A stretch of DNA of 64,000 bases, taken from Magnetospirillum sp. ME-1. Its GTDB lineage: Bacteria > Pseudomonadota > Alphaproteobacteria > Rhodospirillales > Magnetospirillaceae. The notes beneath the pieces were generated by a model, which was not told where the DNA came from, searched no databases, and saw only the letters and a program-made list of their open reading frames with translations. Positions within the stretch are counted from its first letter, which is position 1; the number at the start of each line of letters is the position of its first letter. The DNA lies in NCBI RefSeq assembly GCF_002105535.1, contig NZ_CP015848.1, positions 1,736,907 through 1,800,906 on the forward strand, read 5' to 3'. Positions 8,190 to 19,613 of this stretch are shown here, one piece after another. The translations under genes were made by a program, and so were the position numbers.

Positions 8190-8825
8190 ATGAACCACCC
8201 CACCCCCGAGCCTGATTGCGGCCTGTGCCCACGGCTGGCCGAGTTCCGCCATGCCAATCGCGCCCAGTATCCCGGCTGGCATCACGATCCGGTGCCGTCC
8301 TTCGGCGATCTGAACGCCCGGCTGCTGGTGGTGGGCCTCGCCCCCGGCCTCAAGGGCGCCAACCGCACGGGACGGCCCTTCACCGGCGATTACGCCGGCG
8401 ATCTGCTCTACGCCACCTTGGTCAAGTACGGACTGGCGCGGGGCGAATACCGGCAATCGGCCGATGACGGGCTGGAACTGGTGGACTGCCGCATCACCAA
8501 CGCGGCGCGCTGCGTGCCGCCCGCCAACAAGCCCCTGCCCACCGAATTCGCCGCCTGCCGCCCCTTCCTGGCCGCCGAGATCAAGGCCATGCCCAACCTC
8601 AAGGGCATCTTCTGCCTGGGCCGGGAATCGCACCAGCAGGTGCTGTCCACCCTGTCCCTGCGCCAGGCCGCCCACCCCTTCGGCCATGGGCGCCTCCACG
8701 CCCTGCCCGGCGGTCTGGTGCTGGGCGACAGCTATCACTGCTCGCGCTACAACACCAATACCGGCCGCCTGACCGAAGCCATGTTCCATCAGGCCCTGGA
8801 AGCCCTGCTGGCGGCGCTGCGTTAA
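8190..8825 (+). CDS. Uracil-DNA glycosylase, family 5 (UdgB-like)
   Basis: It removes uracil and related deaminated bases from DNA, opening base-excision repair. The 211-residue protein has an N-terminal CGLCPRL (first iron-sulfur cysteines), the active-site stretch GLAPGLKGANRTGRPFTGD (about 48-66) typical of UdgB, further cysteines in NAARCVPP and FAACRPF, and a C-terminal HCSRYNTNTGRLT loop matching the family motif. It probably carries a [4Fe-4S] cluster. The start at 8190 begins conservation. It is preceded by a 102-base spacer with small palindromes. Confidence 0.88.
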   Translation: MNHPTPEPDCGLCPRLAEFRHANRAQYPGWHHDPVPSFGDLNARLLVVGLAPGLKGANRTGRPFTGDYAGDLLYATLVKYGLARGEYRQSADDGLELVDCRITNAARCVPPANKPLPTEFAACRPFLAAEIKAMPNLKGIFCLGRESHQQVLSTLSLRQAAHPFGHGRLHALPGGLVLGDSYHCSRYNTNTGRLTEAMFHQALEALLAALR

Positions 8826-8884
8826 TATTCCATTGAAGGGCCGATGCTATACTTCCGTCCGTGTATGCGGCGGGAGCGACCGGC

Positions 8885-9316
8885 ATGACCGTCATCGAAT
8901 GGAGCAACGAGCTGAAGCTGGGCGTTCCGGCCATGGATGCCGAACACCGCCAGCTCCTGCGCCTGACCAACGACTTCCTTACCGCCGCCAAGGAGCAGGC
9001 TCCGTTTACCCGCCTGACCCGCATCATGGGCGAGCTGATCGCGCGCACCCGCATCCATTTCCAGGCCGAGGAGACCCTGCTGGACCATTCCGGCTATCCC
9101 GGCCTGGCGGGACACCGGTCCGAGCATGCCCGCCTGCTGGTGGACGCCCAGCGGCTGTACGAGCGTTTCACCGCCCTGGAGGCCGACGCCGGCGCCGACG
9201 AAGCCGCCTCCCGCGACCTCACCGTGGAAGCGGCGCGGTTCCTGCAGCGCTGGCTGGTGGACCACATCCTGGCCGAGGACCGGCCCTACCGCCCCTACGT
9301 CATGAAGCTGACCTGA
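8885..9316 (+). CDS. Bacteriohemerythrin
   Basis: A 143-residue hemerythrin-family O2-binding di-iron protein. Ligand motifs are MDAEHRQLL, RIHFQAEETLLDH, HRSEHARLL and WLVDHILAEDRPY. An upstream ATG at 8861 is in frame, but homology starts at MTVIEWSNELKLGVPAMD (8885), which has GGGAG upstream. It is convergent with the diguanylate cyclase gene, whose stop lies three bases away. Confidence 0.9.
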   Translation: MTVIEWSNELKLGVPAMDAEHRQLLRLTNDFLTAAKEQAPFTRLTRIMGELIARTRIHFQAEETLLDHSGYPGLAGHRSEHARLLVDAQRLYERFTALEADAGADEAASRDLTVEAARFLQRWLVDHILAEDRPYRPYVMKLT

Positions 9317-9319
9317 AGG

Positions 9320-11254
9320 TCAATCCCCGGACGGCAGGTCGGCGGCGAACAGGACGTTGTTCTTGCCTCTCCGCTTGACGGCGTACATGGCGGCATCGGC
9401 GCGCCGGATCAGGCCTGCCCCGTCCTCGGCGTCGTCGGGATAGAGCGCCACGCCGATGGAGCCCCGCACATGGGCGGTCCCAGCCTCCAACTCGTAGGGC
9501 TCGGCCAGGACCTTCAAAATCTTGCCGGCCACCAGGGCGGGATCGTCGCGGCCGTGCACTCCGTCCAGAATCACCACGAATTCGTCGCCGGCCAGACGGG
9601 CCAGGGTATCGGTCGCCCGCACGCAGACCGACATGCGCGACGCGGTCTGCTGCAGCAAGACGTCGCCGGCAGCGTGGCCCAGGGTGTCGTTGACCGCCTT
9701 GAAGCCGTCCAGGTCCAGGAACATCAGGGCGAAGCGCTTCTGCTCCCGCTTGGACTGGCGCACGATCTGGTTGAGACGGTCGAGGAACAGCGAGCGGTTG
9801 GGCAGGCCGGTCAGCGCGTCGTAATTGGCCTGGCGCCAGATGCGCTCCTCGTCCTCCTTGCGGTGGGTGATGTCCGAGAACACCGCCACGAAATGGGTGA
9901 TGGCCCCGCTGACGTCGCGCAGCGCATTGATGGACAGCCACTCGGCATAGAAGGCGCCCGACTTGCGCCGGTTCCAGATCTCGCCCTCCCAGTGGCCGGT
10001 TTCCGAGAGCACCCGCCACAGATCGGCATAGAACTCGGGATCATGCCGGCCGGAACGCAGGAAACTGGGATTCTGGCCCCGCACCTCGTCCTTGGAATAT
10101 TCGGTGATGGTGGTGAAGGCGGGGTTGACGAAGATGATGCGGTTGTCGGCATCGGTGATGACCACCGCCTCGGTCACCGTCTCCAGCACCTTGGAGGCCA
10201 GCAAGATCTGCTGTTCCGCCGCCTTGCGCTCGGTGATGTCGTAAATCCAGGCAAGATTGACAGCCTCACCAGCGAAGTCCAGGGAACGGATGGTCAAGAG
10301 GCTCCAGAACGGCGTCCCGTTCTTGCGGCGGAACTCCACCTCGGCGTCGTCCAGGCGTCCGTCCCGGCGCAGAAGGGCCAGAACAACCTGCCGCTGGGCG
10401 TCGTCCACATAATGCTCCCGCGCCTTCGAGCCCAGGAACTCCTCCTTGCTCATGCCGATGATGTCGGTGAAGCGGGAATTGGCGAAGACGACCCGTCCGT
10501 CGCGGCGCCGCGACACCGAAACGCCGACCGGGCTTTCCTCGAGGATTCGCCACAGCCGCTCCTCGCTTTCCTTGAGCCGCGCCGCATTGGCGGATCGCTC
10601 GGCGATGTCGGCCTGAAGCCGCAAGACCATGGGACGGAAGACACCGAACGCCGACAGCACCAGCAGGCCGACGGCCATGGCAACCGTCACCGCCTGCAGC
10701 TTCATCAGCTCGTCCATCTGGGATTCGCTGACCCGCTGGAAGCGGATGGTCAGTTCATCGAGGGACCGCAGCAACGAGCCCCCCGCCCCCGCCGAAATGG
10801 CGGCCAGGTCGGAATTGGTGGCCGACGGCCGGCTTCCCCCGGCCAAGAGGGTGCGGCCACGGGCGACGAAGACCCCAAGGTCGCGGTCGAGACTCCAGGG
10901 GGGAGCGGTGAACACCTCCATCACCGAGGCCGGCGGCGGCGACTTGTCGCCACGCATCAGACGGGCGTGCCGCTCCTCGATCTGGTCCAGGGTCTCGCCC
11001 AGCAGGCGCACCGTGATCGCCCGCTCCGCCTCCTCGACGATGACCAGGCGGTTGGCGGCGAAGGCCACCCGCTGCACCAGCATGCGCTGGCGACCGGCCA
11101 GGTTGACCAGTTCGGCGCTGCCCTCGGCGTCGGCGATCATGCGGGTCAGGGCGACGAACGACATCAGGGCAAGCGCGCCGAGCACCACCAGAACGGCGAC
11201 ATACCGTGTGGTCAGTTCCCGCGTGATCCGCTCACCCAGATCGGACATCCCCAA
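9320..11254 (-). CDS. Membrane PAS-PAS-GGDEF diguanylate cyclase
   Basis: This 644-residue sensor should make cyclic di-GMP. It has a TM helix at about 16-38, a periplasmic region resembling the type IV pilus sensor (PilJ-type) domain with LAGRQRMLVQRVAF, a second TM near 178-198, PAS domains at about 220-335 and 345-465, and a C-terminal GGDEF domain. The active-site loop reads AGDEF, a variant still compatible with catalysis, and the inhibitory RxxD site lies five residues before it (RATD). There is no EAL domain. The ligand is unknown. Confidence 0.92.
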   Translation of the reverse strand: MGMSDLGERITRELTTRYVAVLVVLGALALMSFVALTRMIADAEGSAELVNLAGRQRMLVQRVAFAANRLVIVEEAERAITVRLLGETLDQIEERHARLMRGDKSPPPASVMEVFTAPPWSLDRDLGVFVARGRTLLAGGSRPSATNSDLAAISAGAGGSLLRSLDELTIRFQRVSESQMDELMKLQAVTVAMAVGLLVLSAFGVFRPMVLRLQADIAERSANAARLKESEERLWRILEESPVGVSVSRRRDGRVVFANSRFTDIIGMSKEEFLGSKAREHYVDDAQRQVVLALLRRDGRLDDAEVEFRRKNGTPFWSLLTIRSLDFAGEAVNLAWIYDITERKAAEQQILLASKVLETVTEAVVITDADNRIIFVNPAFTTITEYSKDEVRGQNPSFLRSGRHDPEFYADLWRVLSETGHWEGEIWNRRKSGAFYAEWLSINALRDVSGAITHFVAVFSDITHRKEDEERIWRQANYDALTGLPNRSLFLDRLNQIVRQSKREQKRFALMFLDLDGFKAVNDTLGHAAGDVLLQQTASRMSVCVRATDTLARLAGDEFVVILDGVHGRDDPALVAGKILKVLAEPYELEAGTAHVRGSIGVALYPDDAEDGAGLIRRADAAMYAVKRRGKNNVLFAADLPSGD

Positions 11255-11299
11255 TTTTCCCGCATAACCCAGGAATCATCATAGCGGCAAAGCAAGGGC

Positions 11300-11330
11300 A
11301 TGTCTCGGCGGGTAGTGCTCGCCGGGACAT
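11300..11330 (-). terminator. Imperfect hairpin downstream of valS
   Basis: ATGTC-t-CGGCG pairs with CGCCG-g-GACAT across a short loop. It lies in the 109-base gap between the valS stop and the diguanylate cyclase start. No T-run follows, so it is a weak terminator candidate. Confidence 0.35.
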
Positions 11331-11363
11331 ACCTGCATTCACGGGATGGCATGAACGCCGATC

Positions 11364-14033
<2,670 letters not shown>

Positions 14034-14071
14034 CGGACTGTCACTTCACTTGAAATGGGGACAAACAAGAA

Positions 14072-14098
14072 GGGCGGCCCGATCGCGCCGGGCCGCCC
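14072..14098 (-). terminator. Hairpin terminator between popZ-like gene and valS
   Basis: GGGCGGCCCG (14072-14081) and CGGGCCGCCC (14089-14098) form a perfect 10-bp stem with a 7-base loop. On the minus strand the stem is followed by TTCTTGTTTG. It lies just past the popZ-like stop. Confidence 0.65.
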
Positions 14099-14120
14099 CA
14101 TGGCTTCGAACCGGCGGAGA

Positions 14121-14870
14121 TTAGTACTCTCCGGTGCGGTTTACCATCCTCTCGATCTCTTTCTTGACGATGCGCTCGATCATGTAGGGCAGGTTCTGGT
14201 CCAGCCATTCCGACAGGATCGGCTTCAACAGCTCGCGCACCAGATCTTCCAGGGTGACGGCGCTGTTGCCCAGGCCGAACGACTTCTGGCGCACGATCTC
14301 GCGGGCCAGATTGGTCAAGAGCGAGGCGCCGTGGTCGATGCTGGGCGGGCTCATCAGCCCTTCGTCGTCGGGCGGCGGAGCGCGGCGCGGCGGCGGGGGC
14401 TCGTAATCGTCCATCACCCGGCTGGCGGCGGCCATCACGGGGGCCGGCTCGAACTCGCCGAGATCGGCCTTGAAATCATTGATATCGAAAGCGGGCTCCG
14501 GCTCCTCGGGCGCTTCCTCCATGACCATGTCGTCGGTCAGTTCGAGGATGTCGTCGTCCATCTCCGGCTCAGGCTCGGGGATGGGCAGCGGCTCGGGCTC
14601 AGGCTCAGGCTCCGGTTCGGGCTCCGGCTCGGGGGCCGGGGCCGGCGTATCGAACAAGGAGTCGATATCGTCCTGGGCGAAGGTGGGAGTCGGCTCGGGC
14701 TCGGGCTCCGGTTCGGGCTCGGGCGGAGGCATGGGCTCCGGCTCCGGCTCGGGAGCGACCGGTTCGGGGGCCTTGGGCTTATCCTCGGCTTCATCTTCCG
14801 ACAGGATGCGTCGGATAGAGGCGAGGATATCCTCCATTGATGGTTCTTGCTGGGCCTTGTCGTCGCTCAT
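14121..14870 (-). CDS. popZ: PopZ-like polar organizing protein (DUF2497)
   Basis: PopZ proteins form polar condensates that anchor chromosome origins in alphaproteobacteria. This 249-residue protein has the N-terminal helix MEDILASIRRILSEDEAED (about 12-30), a long disordered middle rich in alternating proline and glutamate, and the C-terminal oligomerization helices LVRELLKPILSEWLDQNLP and IVKKEIERMV. All three match PopZ architecture. The ATG at 14870 is preferred over an in-frame upstream one at 14900. The Pro-Glu linker is longer and more regular than in Caulobacter. Confidence 0.85.
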   Translation of the reverse strand: MSDDKAQQEPSMEDILASIRRILSEDEAEDKPKAPEPVAPEPEPEPMPPPEPEPEPEPEPTPTFAQDDIDSLFDTPAPAPEPEPEPEPEPEPEPLPIPEPEPEMDDDILELTDDMVMEEAPEEPEPAFDINDFKADLGEFEPAPVMAAASRVMDDYEPPPPRRAPPPDDEGLMSPPSIDHGASLLTNLAREIVRQKSFGLGNSAVTLEDLVRELLKPILSEWLDQNLPYMIERIVKKEIERMVNRTGEY

Positions 14871-15014
14871 GTCACGGCTATTCTGTCTGCCTGCGCCCAA
14901 GAAAGGGACCTGCCGTAATAGTGACTTACGGCCGGTAACAAATGGTTAAAATTCCACGAGTCCCCAAGAGAAACCCGGATCAGCCACTCGACGCCGATCC
15001 GAGCCCCACTATTT

Positions 15015-16388
15015 CTACTCGTATCCTTTGTCCTTGTCGATGCCATTGCCGATCCATTGGCCACGGACATCGTCATAGTGCTTGGTCGGATCATAGACCT
15101 CGACGGGAAGATTGAGCCCCTGGGCGGTCATTTGCCCCAGGGCCGACTTGACCTGATAGGAGGCCGCCAGCACGTCGCGGCTGGCCTTGACCAGATTGAC
15201 GCGGGCGTCGAACAGCTCCTGCTCGGCGTTCAGCACGTCCAGGATGGTGCGCGATCCCACCTTGGATTCCTCGCGCACGCCGGCCAGGGCCAGTTCCGAG
15301 GCCTTGATCTGGGCCTGATAGGAATTGGCCTGGGCGCGGGCCGCCTGCAGGCTCTCCCACGCTTTGGTGCCGGTTTCGATGGCGTCGCGCCGGGCCTGGT
15401 CGGCCTCGATGCGGCGCTGGCCGGCGGTATGCTTGGAAGCGCGCACGCGGGAATAGACGCTGCCCGATTCGTACAGCGGCACGCTGAGATTCAGCAGGAC
15501 CTGCCGGTTGGTGTAGGAGGATTCCATGGTCGAATTCTGCAGTCCGCGAGTGATATCGGCGGACAGCGACACGGTCGGCAGCAACTCGCCCCAGATCAGG
15601 TCGATGTTGTCCTTGGCGGCGGCGTGGGTGAAATCGGCCGAGACCACGTTGGGATTGGCGGCCAGCGCCTGAGCGGTGACCTCCTCCAGGCTGGCGGGCA
15701 GGGCCGGCGGCGTGGCGGGAGCGGCCAGCGCCTCGGGCGGGCGGCCGACATTGTTGACGTAATTGGCCCGCGAGCTCTGCAGGTTGCCCTCGGCGGCGAC
15801 GCGGTCGGCGGTGGCCTTGGCCAGGCGCGCCTCGGACTGGCTGACGTCGGTGCGGGTCAGCTCGCCCACCTTGAAGCGCTCCTGGGTCGCCTCGTACTGC
15901 TTGCGCAGCACCTGCTCGTTGTTGATGGAGAGCTTAAGGACCGCCTCGTCGCGCACCACGTTGAGATAGGCGGTGGCGGCGGCCAGCAGGATGGTCTGCT
16001 CGGTGGACGCCAGCAGGGCCCGCTCGCTCATCACCGAATTCTCGGCCTGGGCGGTGGCGGCCAGGGTGCGGCCGCCGCGGAACAGCGGCTGGCTGATGGT
16101 CAGCGCCTCGGTCCGCGGCGTGCGGGTCATGGAATATTTGCTGAGGGTATTGTTGTCATAGCTGCCCCGGCCGACGGACCCGGTCAGCGACACGGTGGGG
16201 CGCCAGTTGGACAGCGCCTGTGGAACGCCCTCATCGGTGGAACGCAGCTTGGCGCGCCGGGCCAGCAGGGTGGGGTTGGACGAATAGGTGGAGGCCAGCA
16301 CCTCCTCCAGCGTCTCGGCGGCAACGGGGGTCGAGGCGGCCACAACCATGCATGCCGCGCCGATCAGCCGACAGCTTACCTTCCTCAT
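15015..16388 (-). CDS. tolC: TolC-family outer membrane channel protein
   Basis: This is the outer membrane component of type I secretion or RND efflux. The 457-residue protein has a signal peptide (about 1-24, ending PVAAE), then two repeats of the outer membrane efflux protein fold with long coiled-coil helices and NPTLLARRAKL / NPNVVSADFTHA. The C-terminal half has VGSRTILDVLNAEQELFDARV, a TolC hallmark. No adaptor or pump gene is adjacent, so the partner is encoded elsewhere. Which transporter it serves cannot be told. Confidence 0.88.
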   Translation of the reverse strand: MRKVSCRLIGAACMVVAASTPVAAETLEEVLASTYSSNPTLLARRAKLRSTDEGVPQALSNWRPTVSLTGSVGRGSYDNNTLSKYSMTRTPRTEALTISQPLFRGGRTLAATAQAENSVMSERALLASTEQTILLAAATAYLNVVRDEAVLKLSINNEQVLRKQYEATQERFKVGELTRTDVSQSEARLAKATADRVAAEGNLQSSRANYVNNVGRPPEALAAPATPPALPASLEEVTAQALAANPNVVSADFTHAAAKDNIDLIWGELLPTVSLSADITRGLQNSTMESSYTNRQVLLNLSVPLYESGSVYSRVRASKHTAGQRRIEADQARRDAIETGTKAWESLQAARAQANSYQAQIKASELALAGVREESKVGSRTILDVLNAEQELFDARVNLVKASRDVLAASYQVKSALGQMTAQGLNLPVEVYDPTKHYDDVRGQWIGNGIDKDKGYE

Positions 16389-16504
16389 TCAACACCTGTA
16401 TTCAGCAATGCGGGTCCCCATCCCGGAACGACCTAATATCGCCCGAGAACATTAGACCTTGGACGGGGAAGATCAAGGACAAATCCAGCCCCCTGCCCTT
16501 GCGT

Positions 16505-16532
16505 CCGGGTGAGCGGCCCTGCCGTCACCCGG
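16505..16532. repeat. Palindrome between pcm and tolC genes
   Basis: CCGGGTGA (16505-16512) pairs with TCACCCGG (16525-16532), and inner CGG/CCG may extend the stem. It sits in the 165-base gap between the methyltransferase stop and the tolC start. There is no T-run. It may be a terminator or part of the tolC leader. Confidence 0.4.
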
Positions 16533-16553
16533 AACCAAGGGCGGGGTGGAAAC

Positions 16554-17210
16554 TCAGAACACGAAGCCGGCCTTGGGCGCCATGCCGGGCAGATAGGGGG
16601 TGGAGCCGTCGAACAGCGCGCGGCGGCCGAACGTATCGCCCACCCGCACCACCTGCACCACCTTGCCGGCGCCCCTGGTGCCGGAATCGACCACCGCCAC
16701 CAGACGGCCGCCGTCGCTCAGCTGGCGGCACAGGGCGGCAGGAACGTCCGCCACCGCGCCCACATAGACGATGACGTCGTAGGGCGCCTGGGCGGAATAG
16801 CCGGCGGCCGGATCGCCGCTCACATAGGCCACGTTGTCGATGCCCTGATCGGACAGGGCCTGGGTGGCGCGGGCGGCCAGGTCGGCATCGCTTTCCAGCG
16901 CCATGACGGTGCTGGACAGTTTGGCGAGCACGGCACTGGCCCAGCCGGTGGCGTCGCCGATGGCCAGCACCACGTCGGTGGGCTGGACGGCAGCCGCCTG
17001 GAGCAGACGGGCCAGCACCAGCGGCTCGATCAGATAGCGTCCGCCGCCGATGGACACGTCCTCGTCAACATAGGCGAAGCCGCGCATGGATTTGGGCAGG
17101 AAGGCCTCGCGCGGGGTCGATGAAATGGCCCCCGATACCAGCAGATCGTGCACCTTGTTGGTGCGGATCTGGTTCTCGACCATATTGAATCTGGCGCCGG
17201 CGTAATCCAT
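16554..17210 (-). CDS. pcm: Protein-L-isoaspartate O-methyltransferase
   Basis: The family repairs isoaspartyl residues in aged proteins using S-adenosylmethionine. The 218-residue protein has NMVENQIRTNKV and PREAFLPKSMRGFAYVDED near the N-terminus, the SAM-binding region VVLAIGDATGWASAVLA (normally VLEIGTGSGY), and APYDVIVYVGAV. The glycine-rich loop is atypical, so activity on isoaspartate is not certain. The ATG at 17210 starts conservation, and a good promoter lies upstream. Alphaproteobacteria often place this gene directly before tolC, as here. Confidence 0.8.
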   Translation of the reverse strand: MDYAGARFNMVENQIRTNKVHDLLVSGAISSTPREAFLPKSMRGFAYVDEDVSIGGGRYLIEPLVLARLLQAAAVQPTDVVLAIGDATGWASAVLAKLSSTVMALESDADLAARATQALSDQGIDNVAYVSGDPAAGYSAQAPYDVIVYVGAVADVPAALCRQLSDGGRLVAVVDSGTRGAGKVVQVVRVGDTFGRRALFDGSTPYLPGMAPKAGFVF

Positions 17211-17292
17211 GGCCCTCGGGCTCCCATTTTGATCGTCGAAGTCTTTGACGGGCCCGCCCCCCTGTTTTGCACGGGCAGAGCCACGGGTGGAA

Positions 17293-17321
17293 TTTATAGG
17301 CCCGAGCGTGCGCGAAAACAA
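17293..17321 (-). promoter_or_regulatory. Sigma-70-like promoter for pcm
   Basis: On the minus strand TTGTTT (17316-17321) and TATAAA (17293-17298) are separated by 17 bases. It lies about 85 bases upstream of the methyltransferase start, back to back with the tRNA-Cys promoter. Confidence 0.55.
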
Positions 17322-17347
17322 TGCTGCGAAAAGGCTGAAACAGCCGC

Positions 17348-17376
17348 TTGACCCGGTATCGAACAGCGCGTATAAG
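17348..17376 (+). promoter_or_regulatory. Sigma-70 promoter for tRNA-Cys
   Basis: TTGACC (17348-17353) and TATAAG (17371-17376) with a 17-base spacer lie about 38 bases before the tRNA-Cys 5' end. This is one of the best promoter matches in the window. Confidence 0.75.
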
Positions 17377-17414
17377 CAGCGTCCTCACGTCGGCACCCGC
17401 CGGCTGGGCCGGTT

Positions 17415-17488
17415 GGCCGGGTGGCAGAGTGGCTATGCAGCGGACTGCAAATCCGCGTACGTCGGTTCAATTCCGGCCTCGGCCTCCA
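17415..17488 (+). tRNA. tRNA-Cys (GCA)
   Basis: The 74-base gene folds as a cloverleaf: acceptor GGCCGGG pairs with CTCGGCC (one G-U), the anticodon loop is CTGCAAA giving anticodon GCA, the T-arm is CCGG-TTCAATT-CCGG type, and CCA is encoded (17486-17488). Confidence 0.96.
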
Positions 17489-17563
17489 CCGTCCCCAGGT
17501 CCGGGTACGAACGTGAGACACAGAATTCCTCGGCTTGCCGCTACCGCTTGGGCAGGCCGTTGA

Positions 17564-17638
17564 TCCGGAGTAGCTCAGCGGTAGAGCAGCCGGCTGTTAA
17601 CCGGCTGGTCGGGGGTTCGAATCCCTCCTCCGGAGCCA
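17564..17638 (+). tRNA. tRNA-Asn (GTT)
   Basis: The 75-base gene has acceptor TCCGGAG pairing with CTCCGGA, D-arm AGCTCAGCGGTAGAGC, anticodon stem-loop CCGGCTGTTAACCGG with anticodon GTT, T-arm GGGGGTTCGAATCCCTC, and encoded CCA. It lies 75 bases after tRNA-Cys and may share its transcript. Confidence 0.97.
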
Positions 17639-17761
17639 ATGAAGGGCCTGGAAAGCGCGGCAAGCCGCTGTTTTCCAGGCCCTTTGCATTCCAGCTTTTC
17701 CTTGATGCCCCTTGCGCTTGGGGGCATACCAATCCTGAAACGCTGGAAAACGGGACTCACC

Positions 17762-18685
17762 ATGACACGCACAGGCAACCGGGTCTTAACCGTCCTCGCT
17801 CCGCGGCAGTTGTACGACTTCATCATGGAGACGGGCTTCATCCGCGACGTCCTGCTGAGCAAGGTCGATGCTCCGGTGCGGATGGTGCTGGGCGAGCAGG
17901 ACCGGCAGATGCAGGCCATGGACGACGTTCTGGTCATCGACTTCGAGAACCGGCTGAGCGCGGTGGTCAACGCCTTCGCCGCGGCGCCGTTCCGCAATGT
18001 GGGCGTCCTGCACATGGCGGACGAGACGCTTTCCGCCGATTGCTCCTACTACCCCAAGGTCGATTACGTCCTGCGCAATTACTGGCGTCCCGAGGCGCTG
18101 GAAATTCCGGCCGGGAGCCGCTGCCAGGGCGCCATTTGGGTGCCCAACGGTTACCGCACCGGCGTCGGCCCCTGCCCCGCTGCGGGTCTGCTGCCCTTCG
18201 AATTGCGCACCACCCCCATGACCTTCATCGGCCGCACGCCGCCCGAGCTGGCCGAGCGCCACCGCATGATGGAGGTGATCCAGGCCAACGACCTGCCGGC
18301 GCGGCTGGAAACCACCCTGAAGTTCGGCGGCGAGTTCAGCGCCCACAGCTATCGGGCGGTGATGGAAGACACCCGCTTCGCCTTGGTGCCCGGTGGCAAC
18401 TCGGTCGAAACTATCCGCCTCTACGACGCCCTGGAGACGGGGGCCATTCCGGTCTGCCTTGATGCCCCCTTCCTCAGGGACGAACGAACCGCCGGCGGCA
18501 TTCCCGCCGTGATCCTGTCCTCGTGGGATGAACTGCCCCGGTGGTGGCAAAGCGTCGAGGCCGATCCCGCACGCTATGCCGATCTCCAGCGCCAAGTCAT
18601 CGCCTGGTGGACCGCCTTCAAGGAGCGTCAGGCCGACCGGGTGGCGGAGCTGATCAACAATGCCTTCGCCCGGAGCGCGGGATAG
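17762..18685 (+). CDS. Exostosin/RXYLT1-like putative glycosyltransferase domain protein
   Basis: I do not recognise this 307-residue protein with confidence. It is soluble, with no signal or membrane segment. The C-terminal half contains SAHSYRAVMEDTRFALVPGGNSVETIRLYDALETGAIPV (about 190-230), which resembles the C-terminal nucleotide-sugar-binding region of exostosin-type glycosyltransferases, in which a Glu-containing segment precedes a GAIPV strand. The acceptor and sugar are unknown. The ATG at 17762 follows the tRNA-Asn gene; the frame is open upstream through the tRNA, which is not coding. Its stop abuts the scpB stop. Confidence 0.55.
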   Translation: MTRTGNRVLTVLAPRQLYDFIMETGFIRDVLLSKVDAPVRMVLGEQDRQMQAMDDVLVIDFENRLSAVVNAFAAAPFRNVGVLHMADETLSADCSYYPKVDYVLRNYWRPEALEIPAGSRCQGAIWVPNGYRTGVGPCPAAGLLPFELRTTPMTFIGRTPPELAERHRMMEVIQANDLPARLETTLKFGGEFSAHSYRAVMEDTRFALVPGGNSVETIRLYDALETGAIPVCLDAPFLRDERTAGGIPAVILSSWDELPRWWQSVEADPARYADLQRQVIAWWTAFKERQADRVAELINNAFARSAG

Positions 18686-19465
18686 TCACTCCCCGGTGAA
18701 GCTGGGCGGGCGCTTCTCGCGAAAGGCCCTGACCCCTTCCTGGTAATCGTGGCTGTCGTAGACCTGGCGGCGCAGGCCCTGAACCCGCTCGAACATGCGC
18801 GGCGTGATGGAATGGGCCGAGGCCAGCACCCGCATCTCCTCCTTCATCACCGCGATGGCCAAGGGCGCCAGCTTGGCGATGTCGCGGGCCATGTCGGTGC
18901 AAAAGCCGGTGATGGCGTCGGGCTCCACCAGATGGTTGACGATACCCAGCGCCTGGGCGCGGGCCGCGCCCACCGGCCGGGCGGTGAACGCCATCTCGCG
19001 CACCACGTGGATGCCGGTGACGTTCATGAAGGTCAGAAGGCCCGAGACGTTGTAGGGAATGCCCAGCTTGGCCGGGGTGAGCGCGAAGGTGGAATCGGGC
19101 GTCGCCACCACCATGTCGCAGGCCAGCGCCATCTCGCAGGCCCCGCCCCACACGCCGCCCTCGATCAGGGCGATGACCGGAGCCGGGAACTCCTCGATGG
19201 CGCGGATCACCACGCGCAGGGGATCGCTCCAGCCCAGGGGGTCGCGGTGGGCGCTGGGCAGCTCGGATACGTCATGGCCCGCCGACCACACCTTGCAGCC
19301 AGGCTCGGCCCGCAGGATCACCGTCCGCGCCTTGGCCCGCGACGCCTGGGCCAGCCCGTCGATGATGCCGTCGATCATCACCTCGGACAAGACGTTGCGC
19401 TTGGCCTGGTTGGTCATGGTGATGACGGCCAAATGGCCGTCCAGCTCGATCAGCGTACCCGTCAT
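18686..19465 (-). CDS. scpB: Methylmalonyl-CoA decarboxylase (ScpB-like)
   Basis: This 259-residue crotonase-fold enzyme matches E. coli ScpB closely at several places from memory: SAGHDVSELPS, RDPLGWSDPLR, EGGVWGGACEMALACD and YDSHDYQEGVRAF. ScpB decarboxylates (R)-methylmalonyl-CoA to propionyl-CoA. A general enoyl-CoA hydratase is less likely, because the usual paired catalytic Glu motif is replaced by the ScpB pattern. The start at 19465 follows AAGAAGG. The mutase and CoA-transferase partners (ScpA, ScpC) are not nearby. Confidence 0.82.
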   Translation of the reverse strand: MTGTLIELDGHLAVITMTNQAKRNVLSEVMIDGIIDGLAQASRAKARTVILRAEPGCKVWSAGHDVSELPSAHRDPLGWSDPLRVVIRAIEEFPAPVIALIEGGVWGGACEMALACDMVVATPDSTFALTPAKLGIPYNVSGLLTFMNVTGIHVVREMAFTARPVGAARAQALGIVNHLVEPDAITGFCTDMARDIAKLAPLAIAVMKEEMRVLASAHSITPRMFERVQGLRRQVYDSHDYQEGVRAFREKRPPSFTGE

Positions 19466-19613
19466 GATTGCCCTTCTTTCTCGCCCCAGCCGTCGGCACA
19501 ATGGCACGAAAGAGCCTGCCTCCCAAGTCATGAACGATTTCGAGAAGCGGGCGATTGCCCCCCGGCCGGTCCGCCCGTACACTGCGTCAAACACTCTTGC
19601 GGGAAGCGACACC

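Noticed and set aside
14537-14794. Repetitive GGCTCGGGCTC-type stretch that could look like a tandem repeat or CRISPR
   Set aside because: It is low-complexity coding sequence for the Pro-Glu linker of the PopZ-like protein; unit lengths are irregular and there are no spacers.
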